The notes beneath the pieces are model-generated. The model saw only the letters and a list, made by a program, of their open reading frames with translations. It was not told where the DNA came from and ran no database searches. A DNA stretch of 64,000 nucleotides from Micromonospora tarapacensis (GTDB lineage: Bacteria > Actinomycetota > Actinomycetes > Mycobacteriales > Micromonosporaceae): NCBI RefSeq assembly GCF_019697375.1, contig NZ_JAHCDI010000004.1:669324-733323 (forward strand), in the 5' to 3' direction. How positions within the stretch are numbered: the stretch's first letter is position 1; each line of letters begins with the position of its first letter. The position numbers were made by a program, and so were the translations under genes. Positions 8,907 to 19,674 of this stretch are shown piece after piece.

Positions 8907-8980
8907 GTCGATCATGCAGTCGTGGTCGGAAGAATGTCCTTTACGCCCTTTTGGGTAGGCGCCACAACTCCATGATCGGC
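8907..8980. repeat. Imperfect palindromic intergenic element, copy 1
   Basis: Two 19-nt arms, 8907-8925 and 8962-8980, are reverse complements at 16 of 19 positions and share the core GATCATG-AGT. The 36-nt interior can fold further. It lies between convergent genes (NTP transferase and GH1). Related elements occur at 27812-27872 and 28566-28639, so this is a dispersed family rather than a single terminator. It may still act as a bidirectional terminator here. Confidence 0.7.
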
Positions 8981-8999
8981 ACGCCAGTGGGGGTGGGGG

Positions 9000-10399
<1,400 letters not shown>

Positions 10400-10403
<4 letters not shown>

Positions 10404-12631
10404 TTCGCCACCTCCGTGACCTCGCAGACGTACCCCGACGAGGCGCCCGACACCAGCGCGACGCCGGCCGTCCCGTCCTGGTAGGACACCTCGAACTCGG
10501 TTCCGGGCCCACCGTCGGGAGCCGGCACCCGGACCCGGGTCCGCTGACCTTGCACCGGCGCGAACAGCCGCAGCCGGACGTCGTCGGCCCAGGCGTAGTC
10601 GGGTCGGTCGGCGACCGCACCGAACGGGATGACCGCGCCGGGCCGGGCGAGGACGGGCACGCTGTCGAAGTCGTGCTTCTCGGTGACCCAGCCGGGGCCG
10701 GTGACCTGCGCCCCGCTGGTCAGGTGGGTCCAGGTGCCGGCGGGTACGTAGTAGGTCACCTGCCCGTCGGCGCTCATCACCGGGGCGACGAGCAGGTCCG
10801 GGCCGAGCATGTACTGCCGGTCGAGGTGGGCGGCGGTCGGGTCGTCCGGGAACTCCAGCACCATCGGCCGCATCACCGGCACCCCCGCACGGTGGGCCTC
10901 CTCGGCCGCCGCCGCCAAGTACGGCATCAGGCTCAGCTTGAGCCGGGTGAAGCGGCGCAGCACCTCCACCGCCTCGTCGTCGTACGCCCACGGCACCCGG
11001 TACGAACCGGAGCCGTGCAGCCGCGAGTGCGACGACAGCAGCCCGAAGGCGATCCAGCGCTTGAACACGGCCGGGTCGGGCGTGCCCTCGAAGCCGCCGA
11101 TGTCGTGGCTCCAGTAGCCGAACCCCGAGGCGGCGAGCGACAGCCCGCCGCGCAGCGACTCGGCCATCGCCACGAAGGTGGACTCGCAGTCGCCGCCCCA
11201 GTGCACCGGGAACTGTTGCCCACCGGCGGTGGCCGAGCGGGCGAAGACGACCGCCTCGCCCTCCCCGCGCTCCGCCGCCAGCAGCTCGAAGACGGTCTTG
11301 TTGTAGAGGTACGCGTAGTAGTTGTGCATCCGCTGCGGGTCCGAGCCGTCGTGCCAGACCACGTCGGTCGGGATGCGCTCGCCGAAGTCGGTCTTGAAAC
11401 AGTCGACGCCCATGTCCAGCAGCACCTTCAGCTTGCCGGCGAACCAGCGGACCGCATCCGGGTTGGTGAAGTCGACAAGGGCCATGCCGGCCTGCCACTT
11501 GTCCCACTGCCAGACCGAACCGTCCGGGTTGCGCACCAGGTAGCCGGCCTGCCGGCCCTCCTCGAACAGGTACGACCGCTGGGCGATGTACGGGTTGATC
11601 CAGACGCACACCTTGAGGCCGCGCTCGTGCAGCCGGCGCAGCATCCCCTCCGGGTCGGGGAAGGTCGCCGGATCCCAGACGAAGTCGACCCAGTGGAACT
11701 GGCGCATCCAGAAGCAGTCGAAGTGGAACACCGACAGCGGCAGGTCGCGTTCGGCCATCCCGTCGATGAACTCGGTGACCGTCTTCTCGTCGTACGAGGT
11801 GGTGAACGAGGTGGACAGCCACAGCCCGTACGACCAGGCCGGGACGCGGGCCGGTCGCCCGGTCAGCGCGGTGTAGCGGCGCAGCACGTCCTTCGGGGTG
11901 GGGCCGTCGATCAGGTGGTAGGTCAGCGACTGGCCCGGCACGCTGAACTGGGTCTGCGACACGACCTCCGAACCCACCTCGAACGACACGTGCTCCGGGT
12001 GGTCGACGAAGACCCCGTAACCGGCGCTGCTGAGATAGAAGGGCACGTTCTTGTACGCCTGCTCGCTGGCCGTGCCGCCGTCGGCGTTCCAGATGTCGAC
12101 GGTCTGACCGTTCTTGACGTACGCGCCGAAGCGTTCGCCCAGCCCGTAGATCGTCTCGCCGACGCCGAGCGCCAGCCGTTCGTGGACGAACTTGTTGCCC
12201 TCGCCGTCGGTGACCGCGCCGATGCTGCGCTCGGTGGACGAGGTGACCAGCCGGTCGCCGCGCAGGAAGTCGACCCGCCACGGGCCGGTCAGCGCGACCC
12301 GGACGGTCAACTCGCCGGTGGTCAACCGGGCGCTGAGCCCGGTGACCTCCACCTGGACCGGGTGCTGCGTGCTCTCGCTCAGCGTGAAGCGCGGCTGTCT
12401 GGGCAGCCCACCGGTGTGGTGGCCGATGGTGACCCCGACCACGCCGGGGGCGGGGGAGAAGAACCGTACGGTGATCACCGGCCGGTTGAGCGTGTCGCCA
12501 CGTCCGGTGATCCGCCCGGTGGGTGCGAAGACGGTGAAGGCCCGCTCGTCCGGCTCCACCGACTCCACCGTGCCGGGGCGCAGCACGCTGACCCCGGGAC
12601 GCAGTTGCCAGTATCCGTCGGTGAACTTCAC
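10400..12631 (-). CDS. GH31 alpha-xylosidase (YicI-like)
   Basis: The 743-residue family 31 glycosidase has the catalytic nucleophile aspartate in [11 protein letters not shown] (about residue 415) and the acid/base aspartate in HWGGDCEST (about residue 482). Length, the N-terminal beta-sandwich ([13 protein letters not shown]) and the spacing of the catalytic residues match YicI alpha-xylosidases better than alpha-glucosidases. The YicI-type active site is also suggested by [19 protein letters not shown]. It releases alpha-linked xylose from the non-reducing end of isoprimeverose or xyloglucan oligosaccharides. The GTG start overlaps the upstream permease stop (GTGA), so translation is coupled. 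No export signal. Confidence 0.92.
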
Positions 12632-13503
12632 TTGTCGGCTCCTGCCGTGATGCCGCGCGAGAGGGTGCGCTGGAAGATGAGGAAGAACAGGATCGCCGGA
12701 AGGAGGCTGATCAGCGCCCCGGCGTTGGTCGTGGGGGCGTCCATCAGCCGGTCGCCCTGCAAGGAGGCGAGCGCGACCGGGACGGTCTGGGTCTGGTTGT
12801 CGATGAGCATGACCAGCGGGATGAGGAACTCGTTCCAGGTCCAGATGAAGAAGAAGACCAGCAGCACGGAGATGGTGGGTCGCACGTTGGGCAGCACCAC
12901 CCGCCACAGGATCCGCCACCGGCCGGCCCCGTCGAGCGCGGCTGCCTCCAGCAGGGTGCGGGGGAAGGTGCCGAGCACCGAGGCGAGCAGGTAGGTGCCG
13001 AAGGCGGCCTGGATGACGGTGAAGATGATGATCACCGCAAGGCGGGTGTTGTAGAGCCCGGCCTCCTTGGCGAAGTGGTAGAGCGGGTAGATCAGCGCCT
13101 CCTGCGGCAGCATGTTGGCCAGCAGGAAGAGGCCGATGATCCAGAGCCGGCCGCGGATCCGGCCGATGCCGAGGGCGTACGCGCTGAGCAGTGACACGAC
13201 GACCGCGAGGACCGCCACCGAGCCGGAGATGAGGATCGAGTTCCACAGCTTGACCGGGAAGTCGACCTGCTCCCAGTAGGTGCGCAGGCCGGTGGTGTAG
13301 AACTCGCCCGGCCAGCTCATCGGGCCGTTGGTCGAGTAGTCGCCGGGCGACTTGAAGGCGTTGAGCAGCATGAACGCGAACGGCACCAGCATGGCCAGCG
13401 CCGCGGCGCCGACCAGCAGGAGCACGATCCACCGGCCGGCGCCCCGGTGTCGCCGGTCGGCCGGGCGTCGGCCGGGCCGGGGCGGGGTGAGGGTGATCGC
13501 CAT
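12628..13503 (-). CDS. Carbohydrate ABC transporter permease (MalG-type)
   Basis: This 291-residue inner-membrane subunit has six predicted TM segments. The binding-protein-dependent transport EAA loop reads [20 protein letters not shown] (about residues 190-210), where the ATPase docks. The N-terminal cytoplasmic tail is basic and proline-rich ([11 protein letters not shown]). The ATG at 13503 shares one base with the stop of the upstream permease (TGATG). No ATPase gene is in the operon, as is usual for actinobacterial sugar importers that share an MsiK-type ATPase encoded elsewhere. Confidence 0.92.
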   Translation of the reverse strand: MAITLTPPRPGRRPADRRHRGAGRWIVLLLVGAAALAMLVPFAFMLLNAFKSPGDYSTNGPMSWPGEFYTTGLRTYWEQVDFPVKLWNSILISGSVAVLAVVVSLLSAYALGIGRIRGRLWIIGLFLLANMLPQEALIYPLYHFAKEAGLYNTRLAVIIIFTVIQAAFGTYLLASVLGTFPRTLLEAAALDGAGRWRILWRVVLPNVRPTISVLLVFFFIWTWNEFLIPLVMLIDNQTQTVPVALASLQGDRLMDAPTTNAGALISLLPAILFFLIFQRTLSRGITAGADK

Positions 13504-14468
13504 CAGAGCACTCCGTCCCGTCGCTCGGCACGGTTCTGTGCCCGGATGAACAGCACCGCCACCACGACGATGATCAGGGTCAGCACCATCGAGATCGCCG
13601 AGCCGTAGCCGACCTGTAGCCGCTTGAAGAAGGTGTAGTAGGCGAAGTAGGACGGCACGTTCGTGGCGTTCTCGGGGCCGCCCCGGGTCAGCGCGAAGAT
13701 CGGGCCGAAGACCTTCATCGCCGCGATGGTGCAGGTGAGTCCGACCACGAACGTCTCCGGCCGGATCTGCGGCAGGGTGATCGCCCGGAACCGCCGGAAC
13801 CAGCCGGCCCCGTCGATCTCCGCGGCCTCGTAGAGTTCCGGGTTCACCCGTTCCAGCGCCGCCATGAAGACCACCACCGGGTAGCCGAGCTGCACCCAGA
13901 TCATCACGGCCATCACGGCGGGCAGCGCGGTGTTCGGGTCGCCGAGCCAGTCGTGCCCCAGCGCGCCGAGTCCGACCGCGTCGAGCAGCCCGTTGAGTGC
14001 GCCGTCGGGCCGCAGGATCCAGCCCCAGACGATGCCGGCGACCACGACCGGGAGCACCTGCGGCAGGTAGAACGCGGCCCGCAGCGCGGCGGCGGTGCGC
14101 GGCCGGAACCGGCGGCCGATGGTGTCGAAGAGCGCCGCGGCGAGCACCAGCCCGAGCAGGGTGGGCAGCACCACCATCGCGATGATCATCGCGACGGTGT
14201 TCTTGAACGAGGTCCAGAAGACGTCGTCGGTCAGCAGCTCGCGGTAGTTGTCCAGCCCGATGAAGGTCGGGTCGCCGACGCCGGACCACTTGGTGAGCGA
14301 GAGGTAGCCGGTGTAGAGCAGCGGACCGCCGATGACGAGCAGGAAGAGCACCGCGCCGGGCAGCAGGTAGAGCCAGTAGCCGGCGTCGGAGCGCGACCGG
14401 CGTCGCCGGCCCGCCGACGTCTTCGCTGCGGTCGTCGCCGGGGCGACGACCCTGTCGAGGGATGCCAT
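13503..14468 (-). CDS. Carbohydrate ABC transporter permease (MalF-type)
   Basis: This 321-residue sugar permease has a basic N-terminus (GRRRRSRSDAG), then six TM segments starting YWLYLLPGAVLFLLVI. Its EAA loop reads EAAEIDGAGWFRRFRAITLP near residue 215. It pairs with the MalG-type permease that follows with a 1-bp stop/start overlap, and lies 59 bp downstream of the solute-binding protein gene. The set imports the oligosaccharide handled by the downstream GH31 and GH1 enzymes. Confidence 0.92.
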   Translation of the reverse strand: MASLDRVVAPATTAAKTSAGRRRRSRSDAGYWLYLLPGAVLFLLVIGGPLLYTGYLSLTKWSGVGDPTFIGLDNYRELLTDDVFWTSFKNTVAMIIAMVVLPTLLGLVLAAALFDTIGRRFRPRTAAALRAAFYLPQVLPVVVAGIVWGWILRPDGALNGLLDAVGLGALGHDWLGDPNTALPAVMAVMIWVQLGYPVVVFMAALERVNPELYEAAEIDGAGWFRRFRAITLPQIRPETFVVGLTCTIAAMKVFGPIFALTRGGPENATNVPSYFAYYTFFKRLQVGYGSAISMVLTLIIVVVAVLFIRAQNRAERRDGVL

Positions 14469-14527
14469 GAGGTGTCCTTCCGGGGTGGGGCAGGCGCGCG
14501 AGACGCCGCGCCTGCCCCGGGCCGCCG

Positions 14528-15823
14528 TCAGCCGCGCTTGATCTCCGCGACGCCGTCCTGGTAGGGCTCGGCGATCGCGTCGAGGACCTCGTCGGGCGAC
14601 CGGGACTGGTTGATCAGGCCCTGGAAGCCGGAGACCAGCACGTCGTAGTAGCCCGGGACCGGCCAGTCCGGGTAGAACGCCAGGCCGTCCTGGGAGCTGA
14701 CCGTGTTGAAGTCCTCGATCAGCTTGCGGTCCTTCGGGTCGTTGATCGCCGCCGGGTCACCGGCCACCGGCACGCCACCGTTGTTGCCGATCAGCGCCTG
14801 GATCTCCGGCCGCATGGTGATGTCGATGAAGTCGTACGCCAGGCTCTTGGCCTTGCTCGTCTCCGGGACCACCCACAGGTTGCCCGAGGAGCCGGCGTGC
14901 AGGGTGTTGCCGGGGAAGAGGAAGGTGTCCCAGTCGAAGGAGATCTCACTCTTGAAACGACCGAACCACCAGCTGCCGGAGACGATCATCGGTGTCTTGC
15001 CGGAGATGAAGCCGGTCCCCATGTCCTCGGCCTTCAGGCTGGCGGAGTCCTTGGCGATGTAGCCCTTGTCCACCCACTGGGCGAAGGTCTCGGCGCCGTA
15101 CCTGAGCGGGTCGGCGGAGAAGTCGACCGGGTTGGCGTAGATCTGGTAGTCGTCGACGAAGGCCCGGTCGGCCCGGGAGAGGGCCAGCTGGTAGAAGAGC
15201 TGGCCGGCGGGGTACTCGGCGCCGGACATGCCGAGCGGCGTGACGCCCTTGGCGACGAAGGTGTCCATCGCGGCGGTCATCTCGGCAAGCGTGGTCGGGA
15301 CGCTGACGCCGTGCTCGGCGAACAACTCCTTGTTGTAGTAGACCATCACGTACTCGCCGTAGTTGGGCACGCCGTACCAGTTGCCCGAGCCCATCACGCC
15401 GTTGTCGTAGCGGGCCGTGGTCTGGAGGCTGGGGCTGAGCGCGGTGTCCCAGCCGCGCTTGGTCGCCTCCTCGGTGAGGTCGGTGAGCAGGCCCTGCGAG
15501 GAGAGCAGCCCGGCGGTGGCGTTGCCCTTGTTGTACTCCATCACGTCCGGGCCCTCGGACGAGTTGATGATCATGCCGGCGTTCTGCTGGATCTGCTCGA
15601 ATGCCTTGCGCTCGAAGCGCACCTCGACCCCGGCGTGCTCGTCCTTGAATATCTCGATCGCCCGGTCCCAGGCGAGGCCCATGGCGCTGTTGGCGCTTTC
15701 GTAGTGCCAGAGCTTGAGGACGTTGGCGTCGCCGTCGCCACCGTCGTCGCCGCAGGCGGCCAGATTCGTCGCCGCGAGCGCCGCCACTGCGGCGGCCACG
15801 GCTACTCTACGGAATCGTCGCAT
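14528..15823 (-). CDS. Extracellular sugar-binding lipoprotein of the ABC transporter
   Basis: The 431-residue CUT1-family solute-binding protein has a lipoprotein signal: positively charged MRRFRRVAV, a hydrophobic stretch, and lipobox LAAC at about residues 24-27. A DGGDGD linker and the typical NVLKLWHYESANSAMG start of the mature fold follow. The ATG at 15823 follows an AGGGAG ribosome binding site; upstream in-frame sequence is unrelated. Ligand is inferred only from the downstream alpha-xylosidase and beta-glucosidase as a xyloglucan-type or related oligosaccharide. First gene of the transporter block, 37 bp after the LacI gene on the same strand. Confidence 0.92.
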   Translation of the reverse strand: MRRFRRVAVAAAVAALAATNLAACGDDGGDGDANVLKLWHYESANSAMGLAWDRAIEIFKDEHAGVEVRFERKAFEQIQQNAGMIINSSEGPDVMEYNKGNATAGLLSSQGLLTDLTEEATKRGWDTALSPSLQTTARYDNGVMGSGNWYGVPNYGEYVMVYYNKELFAEHGVSVPTTLAEMTAAMDTFVAKGVTPLGMSGAEYPAGQLFYQLALSRADRAFVDDYQIYANPVDFSADPLRYGAETFAQWVDKGYIAKDSASLKAEDMGTGFISGKTPMIVSGSWWFGRFKSEISFDWDTFLFPGNTLHAGSSGNLWVVPETSKAKSLAYDFIDITMRPEIQALIGNNGGVPVAGDPAAINDPKDRKLIEDFNTVSSQDGLAFYPDWPVPGYYDVLVSGFQGLINQSRSPDEVLDAIAEPYQDGVAEIKRG

Positions 15824-15860
15824 TGCTAGTCTCCCTGGTGAGTATCGAGCCGGTACTCCT

Positions 15861-16973
15861 TCAGGCCCGCCGTCGCGTGGCAGCGCGGCGGCGGGCTGCT
15901 TGCGTGCTGGGGGTCGGCTGTTCGCCGACGACCCCGGAGGGTGTTGCGATGCCGGCCGGCGTGCGCGGCGGGCCGCTGGACCCGCGGATCTCCAGCACGC
16001 ACGGCAGCAGTTCCTGGTGGATCTCCCCACCAGCGCCCTCGATGTGGCGCAGCATCGTCTCGACCGCGATCCGGCCCAGCGCCGAGCCGGGCGAGGTCAT
16101 CGCGGTCAGCGCCGGCGTGGCCAACTCGGCCACCTGGGGTGAGGTGACCATCGAGACGACGGAGACGTCGCCGGGAACGGTCAGCCCCCGGGTGGTCAGC
16201 TCGCCGAGCAACCCGAAGACGGCGTTCTCGTTCATCGCCAGCACCGCGGTCAGGTCGGGGGCCTGCCGCAGCGCGGCGGCCAGCGCCGACCGGCCACTGG
16301 CCGCGCTGTCCTGCGCGGGGATCATCAGCGGTGCCAGGCCGTACTCGCTCATCGCGGCGGCGAACGCGTCCCGGGTGCGCAGCGCCGGGCCGTAGCCCTC
16401 GGCGATGGTGTCGGCCGAGTGGTTGACGTAGACGATCCGCCGGTGGCCGAGGCCGACCAGGTGGTCGACGGCGTCGCGGACGGTCCGGTCGAAGTCGATG
16501 TCGACGTACGACAGGCCGGTGGTGTCGGCGGTGCGGCCGATCAGCACCGTCGGGACGCCGGTCTCGCGCAGCACGCCCACCCGGGGGTCGTCCAGCTGGA
16601 CCTCCATCAGCAGCGCGCCGTCGAGCATCCGCTGGCTGGCCAGCCGGCGCAGCTCGTCGAGGTCGCCCACGCCGATCGGGGCGAGCACCAGGTGGTAACC
16701 GGCGGACCCGGCGGCGGACGCCGCACCGGTGACGAAGGCGGTCTCCGTGGCGCCGATGCCCCGCTCGTCCATGGGCAGCAGCAGCCCGAGGATCCGGCTG
16801 CGCCGGCTGGCCAGCCCGCGCGCCATGGCGTTCGGCTGGTAGTCGAGCTGGGCCATGGCGGCGAGGACCCGGTCCCGGGTGGCCCGGGAGATCGGCCGGG
16901 TGCCGGTGAGCACGTACGACACGGTGCTGACCGAGACCTGGGCGAGGCGCGCGACGTCCTGCATGGTGGCCAT
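15861..16973 (-). CDS. LacI-family transcriptional regulator of the oligosaccharide operon
   Basis: The 370-residue regulator has the N-terminal LacI helix-turn-helix and hinge (MQDVARLAQVSVSTVSYVLT, residues 4-23; NAMARGLASRRS near 48-59) followed by a periplasmic-binding-protein-like effector domain (GLLLPMDERGIGATE onward). The C-terminal ~35 residues are a basic, low-complexity tail (QAARRRAATRRRA) not needed for the fold. It is transcribed in the same direction as, and just upstream of, the ABC-GH31-GH1 genes. A perfect palindrome 35 bp before its start is the likely operator, which suggests autoregulation and control of the whole unit. Confidence 0.93.
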   Translation of the reverse strand: MATMQDVARLAQVSVSTVSYVLTGTRPISRATRDRVLAAMAQLDYQPNAMARGLASRRSRILGLLLPMDERGIGATETAFVTGAASAAGSAGYHLVLAPIGVGDLDELRRLASQRMLDGALLMEVQLDDPRVGVLRETGVPTVLIGRTADTTGLSYVDIDFDRTVRDAVDHLVGLGHRRIVYVNHSADTIAEGYGPALRTRDAFAAAMSEYGLAPLMIPAQDSAASGRSALAAALRQAPDLTAVLAMNENAVFGLLGELTTRGLTVPGDVSVVSMVTSPQVAELATPALTAMTSPGSALGRIAVETMLRHIEGAGGEIHQELLPCVLEIRGSSGPPRTPAGIATPSGVVGEQPTPSTQAARRRAATRRRA

Positions 16974-17007
16974 CGGGCACCTCCTCGCTGTCCGTCCCGC
17001 CCGGGTT

Positions 17008-17023
17008 GTCGAAGCGCTTCGAC
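17008..17023. promoter_or_regulatory. LacI-family operator upstream of the lacI-like gene
   Basis: GTCGAAGCGCTTCGAC is a perfect 16-bp palindrome with the central CG step typical of LacI/GalR-family operators. It lies 35 bp upstream of the regulator's start codon. A related half-site (GCGGTTCGAC) follows at 17027-17036. It is not repeated before the transporter genes, where only 37 bp are available. Confidence 0.75.
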
Positions 17024-17102
17024 TAAGCGGTTCGACGACCGTAGGACACGTGTTACGGCCACGTCAATAGCCAGTGACGAAGTGACGTCGAACTGCGGGT
17101 GG

Positions 17103-18020
17103 TCAGCTCGCGGTGAGACCGAACAGGTCGGCGGCGGTCTGCCAGCAGACCGCACGCAACCAGTCGTCGCCGAGATCGAGCCGGCCCAGACCGGCCAGCT
17201 GATCCGCGTACGGGTACGGGATGTTCGGGAAGTCACTGCCCAGCAGCACCCCGCCGGCCAGCCCCAGGTCCCGCAGCCGGGGCAACTCGTCGGCCGGGAA
17301 CGGCACGATCCGATCGAAGAACGGGGTGAACACCATGGTGGTGTCCAGTCGTACCCGTTCGTACCGTTCGGCGAGATCCAGGAAGGCCGGGTAGTCCGGC
17401 GCGCCCAGGTGGGCGACGATCGCGGGCAGCCGGGGGTGCCGGGCCAGCAGCGCGGCGAACGGGTCCGGCCCGGTGTGTGCGGTGCCGACCGGTGCGTGCC
17501 CGGCGTGCACCACCACCGGCACGCCGGCCTCGGCGAGCAGGCCCCATGCCTGCTCCAGCGCCGGATCGGTCGGGGCGAAGCCACCCACCTGAAGGTGCAC
17601 CTTGAACACCCGGGCGCCGCGGCCGATCGCCTCGGCCACGTAGCGCGGCGCCTCCGGCTCGGCGAAGAAGGTGGCCGAGGGCAGGCAACCGGGGGTGGCG
17701 CGGGCGAAGTCCAGCGTCCAGGCGTTCAGTTGCTCGGCCATGCCGGGCCGGTGGGCGTACGCGAGCGCGCCGAACGCCCGGACGCCGAGCCGGCGCAGGT
17801 GTGCGACCCGGTCCTCGTCGCTCCACCGGTACCGGATCGGCCATTCCAGCCCCACCAACGGCCCGGCCGAGTCGAAGTACTCCCACACCCGACGGCGCAG
17901 CCTCGGCGGCAGGAAGTGGACGTGCACGTCGGCCAGCCCGGGCAGGCCCAGCCCCTGCCAGAACCGTGGCACGGCGTCGTCGGCCGCCACGGTCGCCGGG
18001 TCGACCGCCTCGACGCTCAT
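17103..18020 (-). CDS. Amidohydrolase family protein (TIM-barrel metal hydrolase)
   Basis: This 305-residue member of the amidohydrolase_2 group has the first metal motif LADVHVHFLP (HxH, about residues 29-38), a lysine/histidine strand VFKVHLQVGG, then VVVHAGHAP, VAHLGAPDYP and a late aspartate in LLGSDFPNIPY. These fit the usual metal-ligand order for decarboxylase- or lactonase-like amidohydrolases. The natural substrate cannot be deduced. Its ATG overlaps the stop of the YdjM-like gene (ATGA). The partner's role does not suggest a pathway. Confidence 0.85.
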   Translation of the reverse strand: MSVEAVDPATVAADDAVPRFWQGLGLPGLADVHVHFLPPRLRRRVWEYFDSAGPLVGLEWPIRYRWSDEDRVAHLRRLGVRAFGALAYAHRPGMAEQLNAWTLDFARATPGCLPSATFFAEPEAPRYVAEAIGRGARVFKVHLQVGGFAPTDPALEQAWGLLAEAGVPVVVHAGHAPVGTAHTGPDPFAALLARHPRLPAIVAHLGAPDYPAFLDLAERYERVRLDTTMVFTPFFDRIVPFPADELPRLRDLGLAGGVLLGSDFPNIPYPYADQLAGLGRLDLGDDWLRAVCWQTAADLFGLTAS

Positions 18021-18826
18021 ATGTCGAGGTTGAATTTCTGCAGCACGGAGGGAGCGACCAGCCCGATCGCGGCAAGCACCGACACGACGGTCAGCGCGGT
18101 GCGAACGAAGACGATCTCGGTCCGGCCACCGGCCCGCAGCGCGATCCGGTCGGGCAGGCTGATCGGCGTCCACATCCGGCGTTTGATCGGAATCGGCCAG
18201 AGGATCGGTACGCCGGCCCGCGTGATCATGTCGCCGATGATGTGCACGAAGGAGCCCACCCCGACCGCCAGACCGATCATCGGGTAGCCGCGGTCGCCGG
18301 GCAGGTTGGCGGCGGTGAAGACGGCCGCACCGGCCGAGACCAGGGTGACGATGAGCCAGCCGGCGCGCTCGGCCCACTCGTCGAACAGCCCGCGCAGGGC
18401 CAGGCCGATCATGAAGAACAGGACGCCGATGACCGCCCACTTGCCGTACGCGGCGCAGAGCGTGGTGGTTCCCCAGCCGACCAGCGCGGTGAACGGGATC
18501 GTGTGGGTCAGCGTGCGGTGACCGTTGCTGCGTTTCGGATCGCGGCTCAGCTTGGTGGCGTAGTAGACGCCCAGCGACACCTTCTCCACCACCTCGGCGA
18601 TGAACAGCGAGAAGACGCCGAAGGTGCGGGCCACGGTCGCGCCGCCCTGGTTGCGGGTCACCTTGCCGGACAGGTCGAGGTCGGGCAGCAGCGCCCCGCC
18701 CGCGCAGACCGCCGTGCCGACGGCCAACGCCAACGGCGACTGCTCGTAGTCGTAGAACTGCTGTAGCGCCCACGACCCGCTCAGCCATACCGCCGCGCCG
18801 GACAGCGCGTGCGACGGTCCCATCAT
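18017..18826 (-). CDS. YdjM-like membrane-bound metal-dependent hydrolase (DUF457 type)
   Basis: The 269-residue protein opens MMGPSHALSGAAVWL and has GGALLPDLDLSGKV and HRTLTHTIPF, the conserved His/Asp motifs of LexA-regulated YdjM-like membrane hydrolases, spread over about six hydrophobic segments. The molecular substrate of the family is unknown. Translation probably starts at the first of two consecutive ATGs (18826). It is co-oriented and coupled with the downstream amidohydrolase by a 4-bp overlap. Confidence 0.8.
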   Translation of the reverse strand: MMGPSHALSGAAVWLSGSWALQQFYDYEQSPLALAVGTAVCAGGALLPDLDLSGKVTRNQGGATVARTFGVFSLFIAEVVEKVSLGVYYATKLSRDPKRSNGHRTLTHTIPFTALVGWGTTTLCAAYGKWAVIGVLFFMIGLALRGLFDEWAERAGWLIVTLVSAGAAVFTAANLPGDRGYPMIGLAVGVGSFVHIIGDMITRAGVPILWPIPIKRRMWTPISLPDRIALRAGGRTEIVFVRTALTVVSVLAAIGLVAPSVLQKFNLDI

Positions 18827-19073
18827 CTCGGCTCGCCCTCCCCAGGGATCTTGAGCGCCAAAACTACGCCACTGTAGTTCGTTGCGACGCCGCAGGGGGA
18901 TCACCCGGACAGTCCACATGAGACGATTCTGGGGCGCGGTCCGCGCGCCGGGCCGATCACCAGGAAGTATGGCAGCGCACGGCCGCCGCAGCTTGCCCTG
19001 TGTCGGCCATGGGACGCCGCCGCCCCGCGGCAGGGTCGCGCTCACCGGCCGGCCCCGCGTAAGGTCTCCCGCT

Positions 19074-19637
19074 GTGCAAGCCGTCGCTGTCAGCGTCGCG
19101 GCCCCCGCCGACCGCACGCGGGTGGTCAGCTCCCTGGTTGCCGCGTTCGCCCAGGACCCCGCGCTGCGGTACTTCTTCCCGGACGAGGATTCCCACCCCC
19201 GGTTCGCCGCCGCCTTCTTCGGGCACCTGTTCGACAAGAGAGTCCAGCTGCGGGCCATCTGGACGATCGAGCGAGGCGCCTCGACCGCCATCTGGCAACC
19301 CCCCGTGGCCGCCGACCCGCCCTCGGACCACGACCTCGACGTCCACCTGCCCGCCGACGCGCTCGCCCGCGTCCGCGCCTACGACCGGGCGGTGCACGCC
19401 GCCCTACCGACCTCGGCGTTCTGGTACCTCGGGGTGCTGGGCACCCACCCGGACCACGCCGGACGCGGCTGGGCTCACGCCGTCATGAACACCGGGCTGC
19501 GCCGGGCCGCCGCCGACGGCCTGCCCGCCGTGCTGGAGACCACCAACCCGGCCAACGTCGAGTTCTACCGCCGCGCCGGCTGGGAGGTCGTGCGCACCCT
19601 GACCGAGCCCCTGCCCATCTGGGTGATGCGACAGTAG
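19074..19637 (+). CDS. GNAT family N-acetyltransferase
   Basis: The 187-residue acetyltransferase has the acetyl-CoA-binding core FWYLGVLGTHPDHAGRGWAH at about residues 118-137, followed by the C-terminal half NPANVEFYRRAGWEVVRT seen in many GNATs. In the usual Q/RxxGxG/A loop it reads HAGRGW. The GTG at 19074 is chosen because the predicted domain starts right after it (VQAVAVSVAAPAD). The acceptor is unknown. It is divergent from the YdjM-like gene and convergent with the kinase gene. Confidence 0.82.
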   Translation: MQAVAVSVAAPADRTRVVSSLVAAFAQDPALRYFFPDEDSHPRFAAAFFGHLFDKRVQLRAIWTIERGASTAIWQPPVAADPPSDHDLDVHLPADALARVRAYDRAVHAALPTSAFWYLGVLGTHPDHAGRGWAHAVMNTGLRRAAADGLPAVLETTNPANVEFYRRAGWEVVRTLTEPLPIWVMRQ

Positions 19638-19649
19638 GCGACACCGCAC

Positions 19650-19665
19650 TGGCGGCGCGCCGCCA
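19650..19665. terminator. Palindrome between convergent genes, likely bidirectional terminator
   Basis: TGGCGGCGCGCCGCCA is a perfect 16-bp inverted repeat in the 37-bp gap between the GNAT stop and the kinase gene's end. There is no T-run, as is common for high-GC actinobacterial terminators. Confidence 0.5.
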
Positions 19666-19674
19666 GGCGGCGCC

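Noticed and set aside
10550..12994. 814-codon + frame opposite the GH31 and permease genes
   Set aside because: Antisense shadow of the alpha-xylosidase gene; His/Arg-rich composition and no domain.
17008..17023. Treating the 16-bp palindrome as another CebR box
   Set aside because: It has the shared GAAGCGCTTC core but GTC/GAC flanks instead of TGG/CCA, so it better suits the adjacent LacI-type regulator.
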